DNA of 64,000 bases from Gabonibacter massiliensis (GTDB taxonomy: Bacteria; Bacteroidota; Bacteroidia; Bacteroidales; Marinifilaceae), in contig LN913010.1 of assembly GCA_001487125.1 (NCBI GenBank), forward strand, positions 49,288 through 113,287. The letters are read 5' to 3'. How positions within the stretch are numbered: position 1 is the first letter of the stretch; each line of letters begins with the position of its first letter. The translations under genes and the position numbers were made by a program. The notes under the pieces are model-generated. The model saw nothing but the letters and a program-made list of their open reading frames with translations, had not been told where the DNA came from and did not search any database. Below are positions 55,032 through 63,934 of this stretch, in pieces.

Positions 55032-55964
55032 TTATTTGTGTGATCTTTTTCCGGACAATTGAGCGAAGATTTCATCTAATGATTCTTTTTCAAGGTGAAT
55101 TTCACGAAGTTCCCATCCATTGTAGATACTTTGCTCTACCATCCTTTCGGTAATGTTCCTGGGTGCGTCGAATTGAATCCGGTAAATCGAGTTATCGAGA
55201 GGTTCAACTCGTTTTACGCCTTCTAATGCCTGTAATTCTTCTATTGCGGGAGGATTATCCAGAGTAACCAGAAAGGCGGTCGGTTCCACGTAATTATCAA
55301 AATCATCCATGCTCCCCGAAAAAACGACTCTTCCTTGTTCGATCATTTTAATATTGTCACAACTGGCCTGTACTTCTGAAAGAATATGAGTGGAGAGCAT
55401 GACTGTTCGGTCTGTTGCGATCTCTTTGATAAGGTTGCGAATCTCTACGATCTGATTGGGGTCTAATCCGTTTGTCGGTTCGTCTAAAACGACAAAACTG
55501 GGGTTATGAACAATGGCTTGTGCAATGCCGACCCGTTGCTGGTATCCCCCCGATAGGTTTCGGATTAGTCTTTTGCTGAAATGAGTAATGCAACATTTTT
55601 CTTTGGCTGTATCTATCGCTTTTTTTATTTTGTTTCTTTCTACCAGATGCAGATGGGCGCATAGGGTTAAATATTCGTCTACCGTCAAATCGGGATATAG
55701 CGGGGGTTTTTGAGGAAGGAAACCGATATGGCGTTTAGCCTCTACCGGATTTTCCCGTAAATTGATACCGTTTAGATATACTTCTCCTTCTGTTTGGTTT
55801 AGTACACCGCATATGATATTCATGGTGGTGGATTTACCTGCTCCGTTGGAACCTAATAATCCGAGGATACCTTTCTCTTTGATTTCGAAGTTAATATCAC
55901 GGATAGCCCATTGAACACTATATCTGTGGGAGAGATGTTCTACTCTTACGACTGATTCTTCCAT
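55032..55964 (-). CDS. GldA-like ABC transporter ATPase (copy 2)
   Basis: A 310-residue ATPase with Walker A GSNGAGKST (about 39-47), Q-loop GFLPQKPP, signature LSGGYQQR (about 140-147) and Walker B VVLDEPTNGLDP. It energises the permease-GldG fusion encoded next to it. It is nearly the same as the ATPase at 58336-59262 through the nucleotide-binding part and diverges mainly in the C-terminal 80 residues, which likely contact the respective permease. Confidence 0.92.
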   Translation of the reverse strand: MEESVVRVEHLSHRYSVQWAIRDINFEIKEKGILGLLGSNGAGKSTTMNIICGVLNQTEGEVYLNGINLRENPVEAKRHIGFLPQKPPLYPDLTVDEYLTLCAHLHLVERNKIKKAIDTAKEKCCITHFSKRLIRNLSGGYQQRVGIAQAIVHNPSFVVLDEPTNGLDPNQIVEIRNLIKEIATDRTVMLSTHILSEVQASCDNIKMIEQGRVVFSGSMDDFDNYVEPTAFLVTLDNPPAIEELQALEGVKRVEPLDNSIYRIQFDAPRNITERMVEQSIYNGWELREIHLEKESLDEIFAQLSGKRSHK

Positions 55965-56014
55965 GTGTTTTTGATATATAATAATAGATGATGATTTACA
56001 GGATAGGATTCGCG

Positions 56015-58315
56015 TTATTTTCTTTTTCTTCTAATCCAAGTCATGATGCTTAATAGGAATAAACAACCCGGTATAACACCCATGGCTGCTGTTTTAATCC
56101 AGGTTGAAGCTTGAATGGACAACTTTATTTTTTTATCCGGGAGATTCGGACGATCCGTAGCGATGGGATACTCATCGTAAGAAAGCCATTTGAATGTACC
56201 TGTTACGAATTGGTGATTGGCTATATAAATTCCATTCCGTCGTTTACCCAGTTCTCCGTTGCTGATGCAGTCCGCATCGCCGACAATCATAATTCTTTGT
56301 TCTTTATCGTGGAGTTTACGACTTAAAGCGAGAACGACGGAATTGGCCTGTTCCACTTCCCCGGCTTGGGTATTGACCGTGAGTACGGCATCCTGAAAGT
56401 TGGTCGTTTCTAATTCGTTCCAACTTTTTTGTTGCGGACTCCGGGCGACGGGACATACATCGAACCCTTTGTTCGTCACGTAGTTTAAGCCGCAGGCAGA
56501 AGGAAAAGCAAAAGAATAACCGTGGTAGCGGGTCAGTCTGAATGAAGGAAATCGTTCTGCCGCTTCATCCGTAATTTCTCCGATGATTAAGGTAGGAGAA
56601 AAATCCTCTTTGTTGTCCTGTACAAGGATTCCCGGCATGAGTTGAACTCCGAAATTAGCTAAGATGGGATTCATGAATTCCTGACGTTGGGGTTCTCCCA
56701 AGATAAACAGGTTACCCCCTTTATCAATATAGCGTTTCAAACGCTCTTGCTCTAACGGGTCCAGGGGCGTTTTCATGTCGGCAATAATCAGTATGTCGAT
56801 GTCTTGAGGAACTTCCTCCTCTTTAAGAGAAAGGGTTGTTACATCGAATCCTTGATTGATCAATGAATGTCTGAAATAAACATCGGTGGCAAAACGTTTG
56901 TAATAACGATCTCCGCCACTCGTGATGTTCCGTTCTTCGTGTCCGATGAGGAAGGCCAACCGGGGACTTTTTACTAAAAAGCGTTTTAAAGCTGCTGTAA
57001 TCTCGGTTTCGGAAGGATGCTTCTCCATATCATCGTAAACTCGTAGTACTGCTTTTTGGCCGTTATCTCTTTCTATAAGACGAACGAAACGATTTTCTTC
57101 CGGGCTTAAATCGATTATTTTTTTTATCTCTTCGGGTGACAGGAACATGTTGAAGTTTAGTTTATCCACTTTACAAAGTTTTTCTGCTTTTTCCTTGTCG
57201 CTTAATCCGGGATAGCGACTTTCAAGAGATTCATCTTTGGCATGATCGTAATAGTAAACATACTTCATTTTAATCTCTGGCTTAAAACGAATGTATTTCT
57301 CGAACCTTTTGAAGTCGTCTTTTCTGTTCCGTGGTAGTCCTGTGTAACGGTTCTCTTCCAATAAATTGACATAGGTGGTAATTGTAAGTCCTCCTTCTAT
57401 TTTTTTTACAATCTCTTGGCTGTTAGGAGTTAATGTATTGCTTTTTGTTGCTGTTACATCGTAATAGTATTTTGCATGGGGAAGAGTACTCAAATAACCG
57501 ATAAATAGTGCGGAAATAATAACTGCACTGTATTGAAATATGGTTTTCGGTAAGCTTCGTTTTTTTCGTTCGGCTTGTAGCTTTATAACGGAGAGTGCGA
57601 GGAAAAGGAAAATAACGACAACAAAATAGATGACGTCTTCACTGCAGATCATACCTTCTAAAAACTCGTAAACTCTTCCCGAAATGGAGAGCCAATAGGT
57701 GATATCCCTAATGAAGTCAACGCCTTGTCCCATTTCTCCTACAAAATTCAAAAAACCGAGAACAGCAAGAGTACCCATGGCAGCGACAACCTGATAAGAG
57801 GTTAAAGTGGACATGAAAAGTCCGATGGCAGAATAAGCGCAGATCAATAAATATAAACCGAATACGGATGACAACGTCAAGGGAATATCCATATGGTCGA
57901 TGGTGCATGCTCCGAATAGGATGTAAAGTAACCAAATGCAGATGAGAATAAAACCGTATGCCATCATGGAAAGATATTTACCCAAAATAATCTGTAAATT
58001 AGTGATGGGGGAAGCATAAAGTAGCTTGATGGAACCACTGCTAAATTCTCTACTCATTAATCCCATGGTTAAAAGAGGGATGTAAAGATAAAGATTACGA
58101 ACCATTTTGGTGAAAATTCCCACATACCCTACGTATACTTGATGGGTTACACCGTAAAGTGAATGCCCTAAGGATTGGTTTTGTAGCTGTTTCCCGAAAA
58201 CGTCGGAAAAGATCATTCCTGTCTGAAAAGCAAAAATAATGAGTACTAACCAGGCAACAGGAGAGAAAAACAATTGTCCTAATTCGGATTTTGCAAGTCT
58301 ATATATAGTATTCAT
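56015..58315 (-). CDS. ABC-2 permease fused to GldG-like auxiliary domain (copy 1)
   Basis: A 766-residue protein with the same layout as the copy at 52713: permease segments (VLIIFAFQTGMIF, LYIPLLTMGLMSREF), then the auxiliary domain (FLIGHEERNI, IDILIIADMK, LGEPQRQEFMNPIL) and a C-terminal helix with a basic tail (MTWIRRKRK). It lies 20 bp after its ATPase gene. The shared length and motifs show that the ATPase-permease pair was duplicated as a unit. Confidence 0.87.
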   Translation of the reverse strand: MNTIYRLAKSELGQLFFSPVAWLVLIIFAFQTGMIFSDVFGKQLQNQSLGHSLYGVTHQVYVGYVGIFTKMVRNLYLYIPLLTMGLMSREFSSGSIKLLYASPITNLQIILGKYLSMMAYGFILICIWLLYILFGACTIDHMDIPLTLSSVFGLYLLICAYSAIGLFMSTLTSYQVVAAMGTLAVLGFLNFVGEMGQGVDFIRDITYWLSISGRVYEFLEGMICSEDVIYFVVVIFLFLALSVIKLQAERKKRSLPKTIFQYSAVIISALFIGYLSTLPHAKYYYDVTATKSNTLTPNSQEIVKKIEGGLTITTYVNLLEENRYTGLPRNRKDDFKRFEKYIRFKPEIKMKYVYYYDHAKDESLESRYPGLSDKEKAEKLCKVDKLNFNMFLSPEEIKKIIDLSPEENRFVRLIERDNGQKAVLRVYDDMEKHPSETEITAALKRFLVKSPRLAFLIGHEERNITSGGDRYYKRFATDVYFRHSLINQGFDVTTLSLKEEEVPQDIDILIIADMKTPLDPLEQERLKRYIDKGGNLFILGEPQRQEFMNPILANFGVQLMPGILVQDNKEDFSPTLIIGEITDEAAERFPSFRLTRYHGYSFAFPSACGLNYVTNKGFDVCPVARSPQQKSWNELETTNFQDAVLTVNTQAGEVEQANSVVLALSRKLHDKEQRIMIVGDADCISNGELGKRRNGIYIANHQFVTGTFKWLSYDEYPIATDRPNLPDKKIKLSIQASTWIKTAAMGVIPGCLFLLSIMTWIRRKRK

Positions 58316-58335
58316 AAGTTATCTAATTTTGTATT

Positions 58336-59262
58336 TTAAAGATTCTTCCCGGATAATTGAGCGAAAATCGTATCTAACGACTCTCGTTCTAACACGATTT
58401 CACTTAATCTCCAACCGTTGGAAACACTTAATGCTGTTATTTTTTTGGTTATGTCGGGACTGTCTTTAAAGTGAACCCTGAAGCGTGTTCTGGTTAATGA
58501 TTCGACATGTACGACGCCGGGTATTTGATTTAATATGGAAAGATCGGGAGGATTTTCCAATGTCATGACGAAAGTACTGGGTGCCATGTAATTATTGAAA
58601 TTTCCGATGGAACCTGAAAAAACGACGTGACCGTGTTCAATCATTTTAATCTCGTCACAAGTGGCTTGTACTTCGGGCAAAATATGAGTGGAAAGCAATA
58701 CGGATCGATCTTTGGCAATTTCTTTTATCAGGTTACGAATCTCCACTATTTGATTGGGATCCAGTCCGTTGGTCGGTTCGTCCAACACAACGAAACGGGG
58801 ATGATGTACAATAGCTTGTGCTATACCAACCCGTTGCTGATAGCCTCCGGATAGATTTCGGATCAATCGATTGCTGACTTGGGTGATGCGACACCTTTCC
58901 ATTGCTTCATCGACAGCTTGTTTTACTTTTTCTTTCTCGACAAGTCTTAAAATGGCACAATGTCGAAGGTACTCTTCAACTGTCAGATCCGGGTGTAAAG
59001 GAGGTTTTTGCGGTAAAAAACCGATATGCTTCTTGGCTTCGACCGGATTTTCGCTTAAATTAATACCGTTGATATACACCTCTCCTTCGGTTTGATTCAG
59101 AACTCCACAAATAATATTCATAGTCGTGGATTTACCTGCCCCGTTAGAACCTAACAGACCGAGGATACCTTTTTCTTTTATTTCAAAATTGATATCCTTT
59201 ATAGCCCATTGAATGCTATAACGATGAGAAAGATGTACAACTTTTACTACTGATTCTTCCAT
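58336..59262 (-). CDS. GldA-like ABC transporter ATPase (copy 1)
   Basis: A 308-residue ATPase with Walker A GSNGAGKST, signature LSGGYQQR and Walker B VVLDEPTNGLDP, and the same start (MEESVVKVVHLSHRYS) as copy 2. It is the first gene of the ABC cassette and starts about 200 bp after the sigma gene, with a short hairpin and the 31-bp element between. Confidence 0.92.
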   Translation of the reverse strand: MEESVVKVVHLSHRYSIQWAIKDINFEIKEKGILGLLGSNGAGKSTTMNIICGVLNQTEGEVYINGINLSENPVEAKKHIGFLPQKPPLHPDLTVEEYLRHCAILRLVEKEKVKQAVDEAMERCRITQVSNRLIRNLSGGYQQRVGIAQAIVHHPRFVVLDEPTNGLDPNQIVEIRNLIKEIAKDRSVLLSTHILPEVQATCDEIKMIEHGHVVFSGSIGNFNNYMAPSTFVMTLENPPDLSILNQIPGVVHVESLTRTRFRVHFKDSPDITKKITALSVSNGWRLSEIVLERESLDTIFAQLSGKNL

Positions 59263-59353
59263 ACATTCAATTTATTTTACAGATTTCCATACAATCAATC
59301 TTTTTTGCCATCGACTTGGCCGGAAAACGGGAAAATTCCGTGTTCCTTTTTAG

Positions 59354-59384
59354 AGAACACGACAAATATTAAAAAGGATGAATG
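59354..59384 (-). promoter_or_regulatory. 31-bp element upstream of the ABC cassette, copy 2
   Basis: 26 of 31 bases match the element upstream of fecR at 52578-52608, in the same orientation. It lies about 90 bp upstream of the first ATPase gene, just after the sigma gene. A 7-bp hairpin (59339-59345 with 59355-59361) overlaps its end. It may be a promoter used by the system C sigma factor or a duplicated junction. Confidence 0.45.
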
Positions 59385-59462
59385 GTAGATAATTTTTTCT
59401 TCAATAGAGATCAAAAATGGATTCTTCCATGTAAATGATAGAGTGTGAATGTATCTATTAAT

Positions 59463-60017
59463 TTATTTTTGACTCAATAAAATCAATAAGAGGTAGAAAT
59501 AGTCTTTAAGACTGTATTTTAAGTTGTGTATGGCATTGTATTTTAGTGTTTTAACACTATTGACAGATATGCCCATAATTTCAGATATCTCTTTATTTTG
59601 TTTACCTTCCAAAGTTAGTTTTATAATCTTTGCACTTTGAAGGGGTAATTTCTCTATGGCTTGTGTAAGGATTCGGTAAGTTTCTTCCTCGATAAGTCGG
59701 TTATGGAAAAGGATCTCCTGCCTTTCAACCTCGGGAGAGGTATATTCGATGGTCTCCTTTCTGTCTCTCAAGTGATTAAAACATAAATTTTTAACTGAAA
59801 CATATAAAAAGGTTTTCAGGTTGGGAATACTATCGTAAGCCGTTCTTTTTTCCCATAATCGGACAAATGCCTCTTGTGCGATATCTTCTGCTGCAGCCTT
59901 ATTTGCAATAAATTTCATCGCGATCCTGCACATGGACGGATAAAGTTCTTCAAATAATTTCCCGAATGCGTCTATATCACCACCTTTGATAGCTTCGTAT
60001 GAAATACCTTCTGCCAT
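59463..60017 (-). CDS. ECF RNA polymerase sigma factor, FecI type (system C)
   Basis: 184 residues from the ATG at 60017 (MAEGISYEAIKGG); a TTG two codons upstream is possible. Region 2 is seen in AAEDIAQEAFVRLWEKR (about 42-58) and region 4 in LPLQSAKIIKLTLEGKQNKEISEIMGIS with NSVKTLKYNAIHNL. It belongs by type and orientation with the FecR at 51362, but the ABC cassette now separates them. Confidence 0.92.
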   Translation of the reverse strand: MAEGISYEAIKGGDIDAFGKLFEELYPSMCRIAMKFIANKAAAEDIAQEAFVRLWEKRTAYDSIPNLKTFLYVSVKNLCFNHLRDRKETIEYTSPEVERQEILFHNRLIEEETYRILTQAIEKLPLQSAKIIKLTLEGKQNKEISEIMGISVNSVKTLKYNAIHNLKYSLKDYFYLLLILLSQK

Positions 60018-60023
60018 ATGCAA

Positions 60024-60540
60024 GCTAAAAATGTTCGTTTAATGATATACAACCTTATTGCCAAATGAAATTTTTAATTATTTTTAAACAAACTAATTAT
60101 CAATTATTTCAAAAAAAATAGCAAATCATTTTTTTTTGTTACATTTGAACGCATTAAACGAACGTTTTATGTTATTCTTTTATACTTTTTTACTTGTTGG
60201 GAACGGTAGTTTGAACGTTTGAATGCATATGTTTTACTCATTCTGCAAGATGTAAAAAGGGAGCAAATGATGGCAAGATATTAAACGTGCGGGTGTTTAC
60301 GAGCGGTATCGAACGAAATCGGACGATCCTGTCCCCGCGTGAGGTGGGGCATTGTTATGTACCTGATTGAAAGAGAATGATCATTTAATCAAGTACGTGA
60401 AAATACAGAATTTTCAATTTGGGAATTGTATTTTAAGCTTGTGCGGGCGATAGGAAGAATATCGTTTGAATTTTAAATAGAAGAATATAGGTTTGCGTGA
60501 AAACGACCAAGAGGCTTTATCCCCTCGGTCGTTATATTTA
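60024..60540. other. long AT-rich spacer upstream of the system C sigma gene
   Basis: No gene is convincing in this 0.5-kb stretch. An inverted repeat, ATGTTCGTTTAATG (60031-60044) and CATTAAACGAACGT (60152-60165), flanks about 105 bp of very AT-rich DNA that should hold the sigma promoter. A 10-bp stem with one G-T pair (60359-60368 with 60387-60396) is also present. The function of these is unknown. Confidence 0.5.
60501..60532 (-). terminator. hutH terminator
   Basis: Stem 60501-60507 with 60526-60532 (7 bp), continued as GAGG/CCTC (60510-60513 with 60522-60525) after a 2-base bulge. On the minus strand it is followed by TTTTC, 9 bp after the hutH stop. Confidence 0.8.
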
Positions 60541-62040
60541 TTATTTAAAATTAGCGAATTCGCCTTGATTTAAAAACTCGATGGCATTTTCAATGTCTTT
60601 GTACATCACCCGATCTTCTGCATTGAAAGGAACGATGCTACGGAATTCTGCCATGAAATCTTCCAAATAGGGAGAAGTTTTAGTGGGACGTTGCAAGTCG
60701 ATGGCTTGTGCGGCATTCATAAGTTCTATGGCCAAGATCCTCTCCACGTTTTCCATCACTTTTACACTCTTCGTGGCGGCATTGCCTCCCATGCTGACAT
60801 GATCTTCCTGTTCGTTGGATGAGGGAATAGAATCGACGGAACACGGGGTACACAGTTGTTTGTTTTTACTTACGATAGCTGCTGCTGCATATTGCGGGAT
60901 CATAAATCCGGAGTTCAGTCCTGAATTGGCGACTAAAAATTCGGGTGTTTTACGGTCGCCGGCAATAAGCCGGTATGTTCTTCTTTCCGATATACTGCCT
61001 AATTCAGCTACGGCGATGCTTAAGAAATCCAGTACTAAGGCTAAGGGTTCTCCGTGGAAATTTCCTCCGGACAGGATCAGGTCATCTTCCAAAAAGATTG
61101 TCGGATTGTCCGTAACGGAATTGATCTCTCTTTCTACGACCGAGGCGACATAATTGATCGTATCTTTGACGGCTCCGTGAACTTGCGGTATGCAACGGAA
61201 CGAATAAGGATCCTGCACGTGTGTTTTCTCTATTTGTTGGAATTCGGAACCCTCTAACAGGGAGCGTATATTACGGGCCGTCTCGATTTGTCCGGGATGA
61301 GGACGAGCCTCGTGAATTTGTGGTAAAAACGGATCGATGCGGCCATCGTAAGCCTCTAAAGAGAGAGCTCCGATAATATCGGCATATTTAGCTAATTTAA
61401 AAGCCTTTAATAAGGCGTATACAGCATGAGAACTCATGAATTGGGTTCCGTTCAATAAGGCTAAACCTTCTTTCGCTCCTAAAGCAATAGGCTCCCAACC
61501 GAATTTTTTATTGATCTCTTGCGCCGGGTAGATTTTATCTTTATAAAAGACTTCTCCTTCACCGATAATCGGCAAAAAGAGATTGGCTAACGGAGCTAAA
61601 TCCCCGGAAGCACCTAACGAGCCTAATTCCCGAACGACAGGGAGCACGTCGCGATTGAACATATCGATGATTCGTTCCACTGTTTGAAGTTGTACCCCGG
61701 ATTTGCCTAACGAGAGGGCGTGGGCTTTTAATAATAACATCAGGCGGATGATCTCTTTATGAATGGGAGTTCCGATGCTGCATGCATGGGACATGACCAG
61801 GTTGGCTTGCAGTTGGCTTAAGTCTTCTGTCGAGATACTTATTTTGCAAAGAGAGCCGAATCCGGTCGTGATACCGTATAAGGGTTTGTCTGATGTCGCA
61901 ATTTTGTTGTCCAAATAGGCTTTACAATCGTTGATTCGTTTTTTGCTTTCTTCCGATAGGGCTAATTTATATTTTTGAGTTAAGATAGCCTCGATTGTTT
62001 CAAAGGTTAAAATATCAGGTGATATATAATGAGTTTTCAT
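60541..62040 (-). CDS. hutH: histidine ammonia-lyase
   Basis: A 499-residue cytoplasmic enzyme that removes ammonia from L-histidine to give urocanate, the first step of histidine breakdown. The Ala144-Ser145-Gly146 triad in GSLGASGDLAPL forms the MIO electrophile, and the active-site Tyr is in YGITTGFG (Tyr55). The length is typical of the family. Other aromatic ammonia-lyases share the fold, but the histidine subfamily fits best by overall sequence. No other hut genes are in the window. It lies downstream of hisS, after a hairpin and a 169-bp spacer. Confidence 0.92.
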   Translation of the reverse strand: MKTHYISPDILTFETIEAILTQKYKLALSEESKKRINDCKAYLDNKIATSDKPLYGITTGFGSLCKISISTEDLSQLQANLVMSHACSIGTPIHKEIIRLMLLLKAHALSLGKSGVQLQTVERIIDMFNRDVLPVVRELGSLGASGDLAPLANLFLPIIGEGEVFYKDKIYPAQEINKKFGWEPIALGAKEGLALLNGTQFMSSHAVYALLKAFKLAKYADIIGALSLEAYDGRIDPFLPQIHEARPHPGQIETARNIRSLLEGSEFQQIEKTHVQDPYSFRCIPQVHGAVKDTINYVASVVEREINSVTDNPTIFLEDDLILSGGNFHGEPLALVLDFLSIAVAELGSISERRTYRLIAGDRKTPEFLVANSGLNSGFMIPQYAAAAIVSKNKQLCTPCSVDSIPSSNEQEDHVSMGGNAATKSVKVMENVERILAIELMNAAQAIDLQRPTKTSPYLEDFMAEFRSIVPFNAEDRVMYKDIENAIEFLNQGEFANFK

Positions 62041-62082
62041 CTTGTTAACAATTAAAAATTAGAAATTATCAATATGTAAAAC

Positions 62083-62100
62083 AGAGGATAACTATCCTCT
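62083..62100 (-). terminator. short hairpin between hisS and hutH
   Basis: A perfect 8-bp stem (62083-62090 with 62093-62100) with a 2-base gap as loop (in practice 6 bp with a larger loop), followed on the minus strand by GTTTTA. It may end the hisS transcript in part. Confidence 0.5.
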
Positions 62101-62209
62101 AAACAGTAGGAAGGGGATTCTCATGGGAAACGGGTATCGAATCCGTGATTCTTTAAAGGACGCTGTTCTTTTTTATAGATTTGCATAATATAGAACTTAT
62201 CGGTAGAGG

Positions 62210-63571
62210 TTATTTTAATTTTTCATATAGACGGTTGATTGCTACACTCTCCTGTTCTCCCGTTGCCATGTTTTTCAATGTTACCGTATGATTTGCCATC
62301 TCATTTTCTCCCACTAATGCTACATAAGGGATTCCTTTTTTGTCGGCGTAAGTCATTTGTTTTTTCATTTTTGCCGTATCCGGATAGATCTCTGCATTGA
62401 TGCCCTGATCCCGTAAGTTTTTCAGAAGTGGGAGACAAAATGCTTCCTCGCGTTTTCCGAAATTGACGAACAGAATACGGGTCGTAGTGGTAGTATCTTT
62501 GGGGAATAGATCCAATTGATTCATGACGTCGAAAATACGATCGGCTCCAAAAGATATACCTACGCCGGACATGTTTTTCATGCCGAAGATACCGGTTAGG
62601 TCATCGTAGCGTCCTCCTCCCGTGATGCTTCCGATTTCCGCGTCTTTCGCTTTCACCTCAAATATAGCTCCCGTGTAATAGCTTAAACCTCTGGCGAGGG
62701 TAAGGTCTAATTTTATATCGGTTGCAATGTTCAGCTCCTTTATGTATTGAAAGACCGTAATTAATTCCTCAACGCCTTTTAGACCCGTTTCGCTTTCTTG
62801 AAGTATATGCTGTAAAGAGTTCAATTTTTCTTCGTTACTACCCTGCAAATTCAATATGGGTTGCAGTTTTTGGATGGACTCTTCGGAAATTCCTTTTTCC
62901 CGCAGTTCTGCATTTACGCTTTCTGCACCGATTTTATCCATTTTGTCAATGGCGACCGTAATGTCGGTCAGTTTGTCGGAAGCACCGATTGTTTCGGCGA
63001 TTCCGGCCAAGACTTTGCGGTTATTGATCAGTAGGCGTACGTTGATTTTTAAACGACGGTATACTTCATCTACGATTTGGATAAGTTCTACCTCGTTTAA
63101 TAGGGAATCACTACCGACTACATCCACGTCGCATTGATAGAATTCCCGGTAACGTCCTTTTTGAGGACGATCGGCTCTCCATACGGGTTGAATTTGATAG
63201 CGTTTGAATGGAAAGCTGATTTCGTTTTGATGCTGAACGACAAAGCGGGCAAATGGGACCGTTAAGTCGTATCTTAATCCTTTTTCACAGATTTTATTCG
63301 TAAGTCGGGGAATGTTTCTCTCTTCGATCTCGTTATTGGAGACGGAGGATAGAAAATCACCGGAGTTAAGGATTTTAAAGAGTAGCTTATCTCCTTCCTC
63401 CCCGTATTTTCCCATCAATGTCGATAGATTTTCCATAGCCGGTGTTTCCAATGGAAGGTATCCGTAAAGTTTGAATACGGATTTGATCGTATCGAATATG
63501 TAATTCCGTTTCACCATGATTTCAGGTGAATAATCTCTTGTGCCTTTGGGTATGGATGGAATTTGTGCCAT
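62210..63571 (-). CDS. hisS: histidine--tRNA ligase
   Basis: A 453-residue class II synthetase that attaches histidine to tRNA-His. Motif 2 is seen in [18 protein letters not shown], the histidine-binding loop in [10 protein letters not shown], and motif 3 in [13 protein letters not shown]. The C-terminal anticodon-binding domain ([13 protein letters not shown] onward) is present. The start [17 protein letters not shown] is typical for the Bacteroidetes enzyme. A good -33/-7 promoter lies about 95 bp upstream. Confidence 0.97.
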   Translation of the reverse strand: MAQIPSIPKGTRDYSPEIMVKRNYIFDTIKSVFKLYGYLPLETPAMENLSTLMGKYGEEGDKLLFKILNSGDFLSSVSNNEIEERNIPRLTNKICEKGLRYDLTVPFARFVVQHQNEISFPFKRYQIQPVWRADRPQKGRYREFYQCDVDVVGSDSLLNEVELIQIVDEVYRRLKINVRLLINNRKVLAGIAETIGASDKLTDITVAIDKMDKIGAESVNAELREKGISEESIQKLQPILNLQGSNEEKLNSLQHILQESETGLKGVEELITVFQYIKELNIATDIKLDLTLARGLSYYTGAIFEVKAKDAEIGSITGGGRYDDLTGIFGMKNMSGVGISFGADRIFDVMNQLDLFPKDTTTTTRILFVNFGKREEAFCLPLLKNLRDQGINAEIYPDTAKMKKQMTYADKKGIPYVALVGENEMANHTVTLKNMATGEQESVAINRLYEKLK

Positions 63572-63664
63572 GGTCGGTTTTAGATTTATGTTTTTAATAT
63601 ATTAGGACGGACAATGTATTGCCTTTTCGCCTAAAATTTACGTTAATCTCTCATTTTTCTGCTG

Positions 63665-63696
63665 CAAATATAGAAGATAAAAATGATAATTGGCAA
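63665..63696 (-). promoter_or_regulatory. hisS: hisS promoter
   Basis: On the minus strand a TTG (63696-63694) and TATATTTG (63672-63665) are separated by 21 bp, fitting the Bacteroidetes -33/-7 consensus. It is upstream of the hisS ATG with a leader of about 85 bases. Confidence 0.75.
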
Positions 63697-63901
63697 TTGA
63701 AAATTGACAATTGTAAAATGCCCTTGGTCGATGTATGGAGTATTTGACCACCTTTTATGTACCCCGTGTTTTTATTCGAAGCGATCGATTCTCGATTTTC
63801 CTCTCGCGTGAAAACGCGTTAGTTTCTTTTTTTTCAAACGATTCATCCGCAGGATGATAGCTTCCCGTTTGATTTTTTCCTGTAAAAAATGTGATAAAAA
63901 A

Positions 63902-63934
63902 TTTGGAAAAGGGGATAAAGTTGCTTTATCTTTG
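63902..63934 (+). promoter_or_regulatory. strong rightward promoter, possibly for a stable RNA operon
   Basis: TTTG (63902-63905) and TATCTTTG (63927-63934) are 21 bp apart, a perfect consensus promoter. The text after it (GCACCCGCTTTCCGGAGG) has the look of leaders in front of Bacteroidales rRNA operons, as I remember them. No gene is visible before the window ends. Between 63700 and 63900 I see only a small GAAA-loop hairpin (63805-63818) followed by a T run. Confidence 0.7.

Noticed and set aside
60168..60260. Very short frames (17 and 10 codons) upstream of the system C sigma gene as leader peptides
   Set aside because: No start signal or conserved feature supports them and they lie on the strand opposite to the sigma gene.
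62110..62150. tRNA-like T-arm (GGATTCGATACCC on the minus strand) between hisS and hutH
   Set aside because: The T-stem has a mismatch and no matching acceptor or anticodon arm is found at the right distance, so it is not a tRNA.
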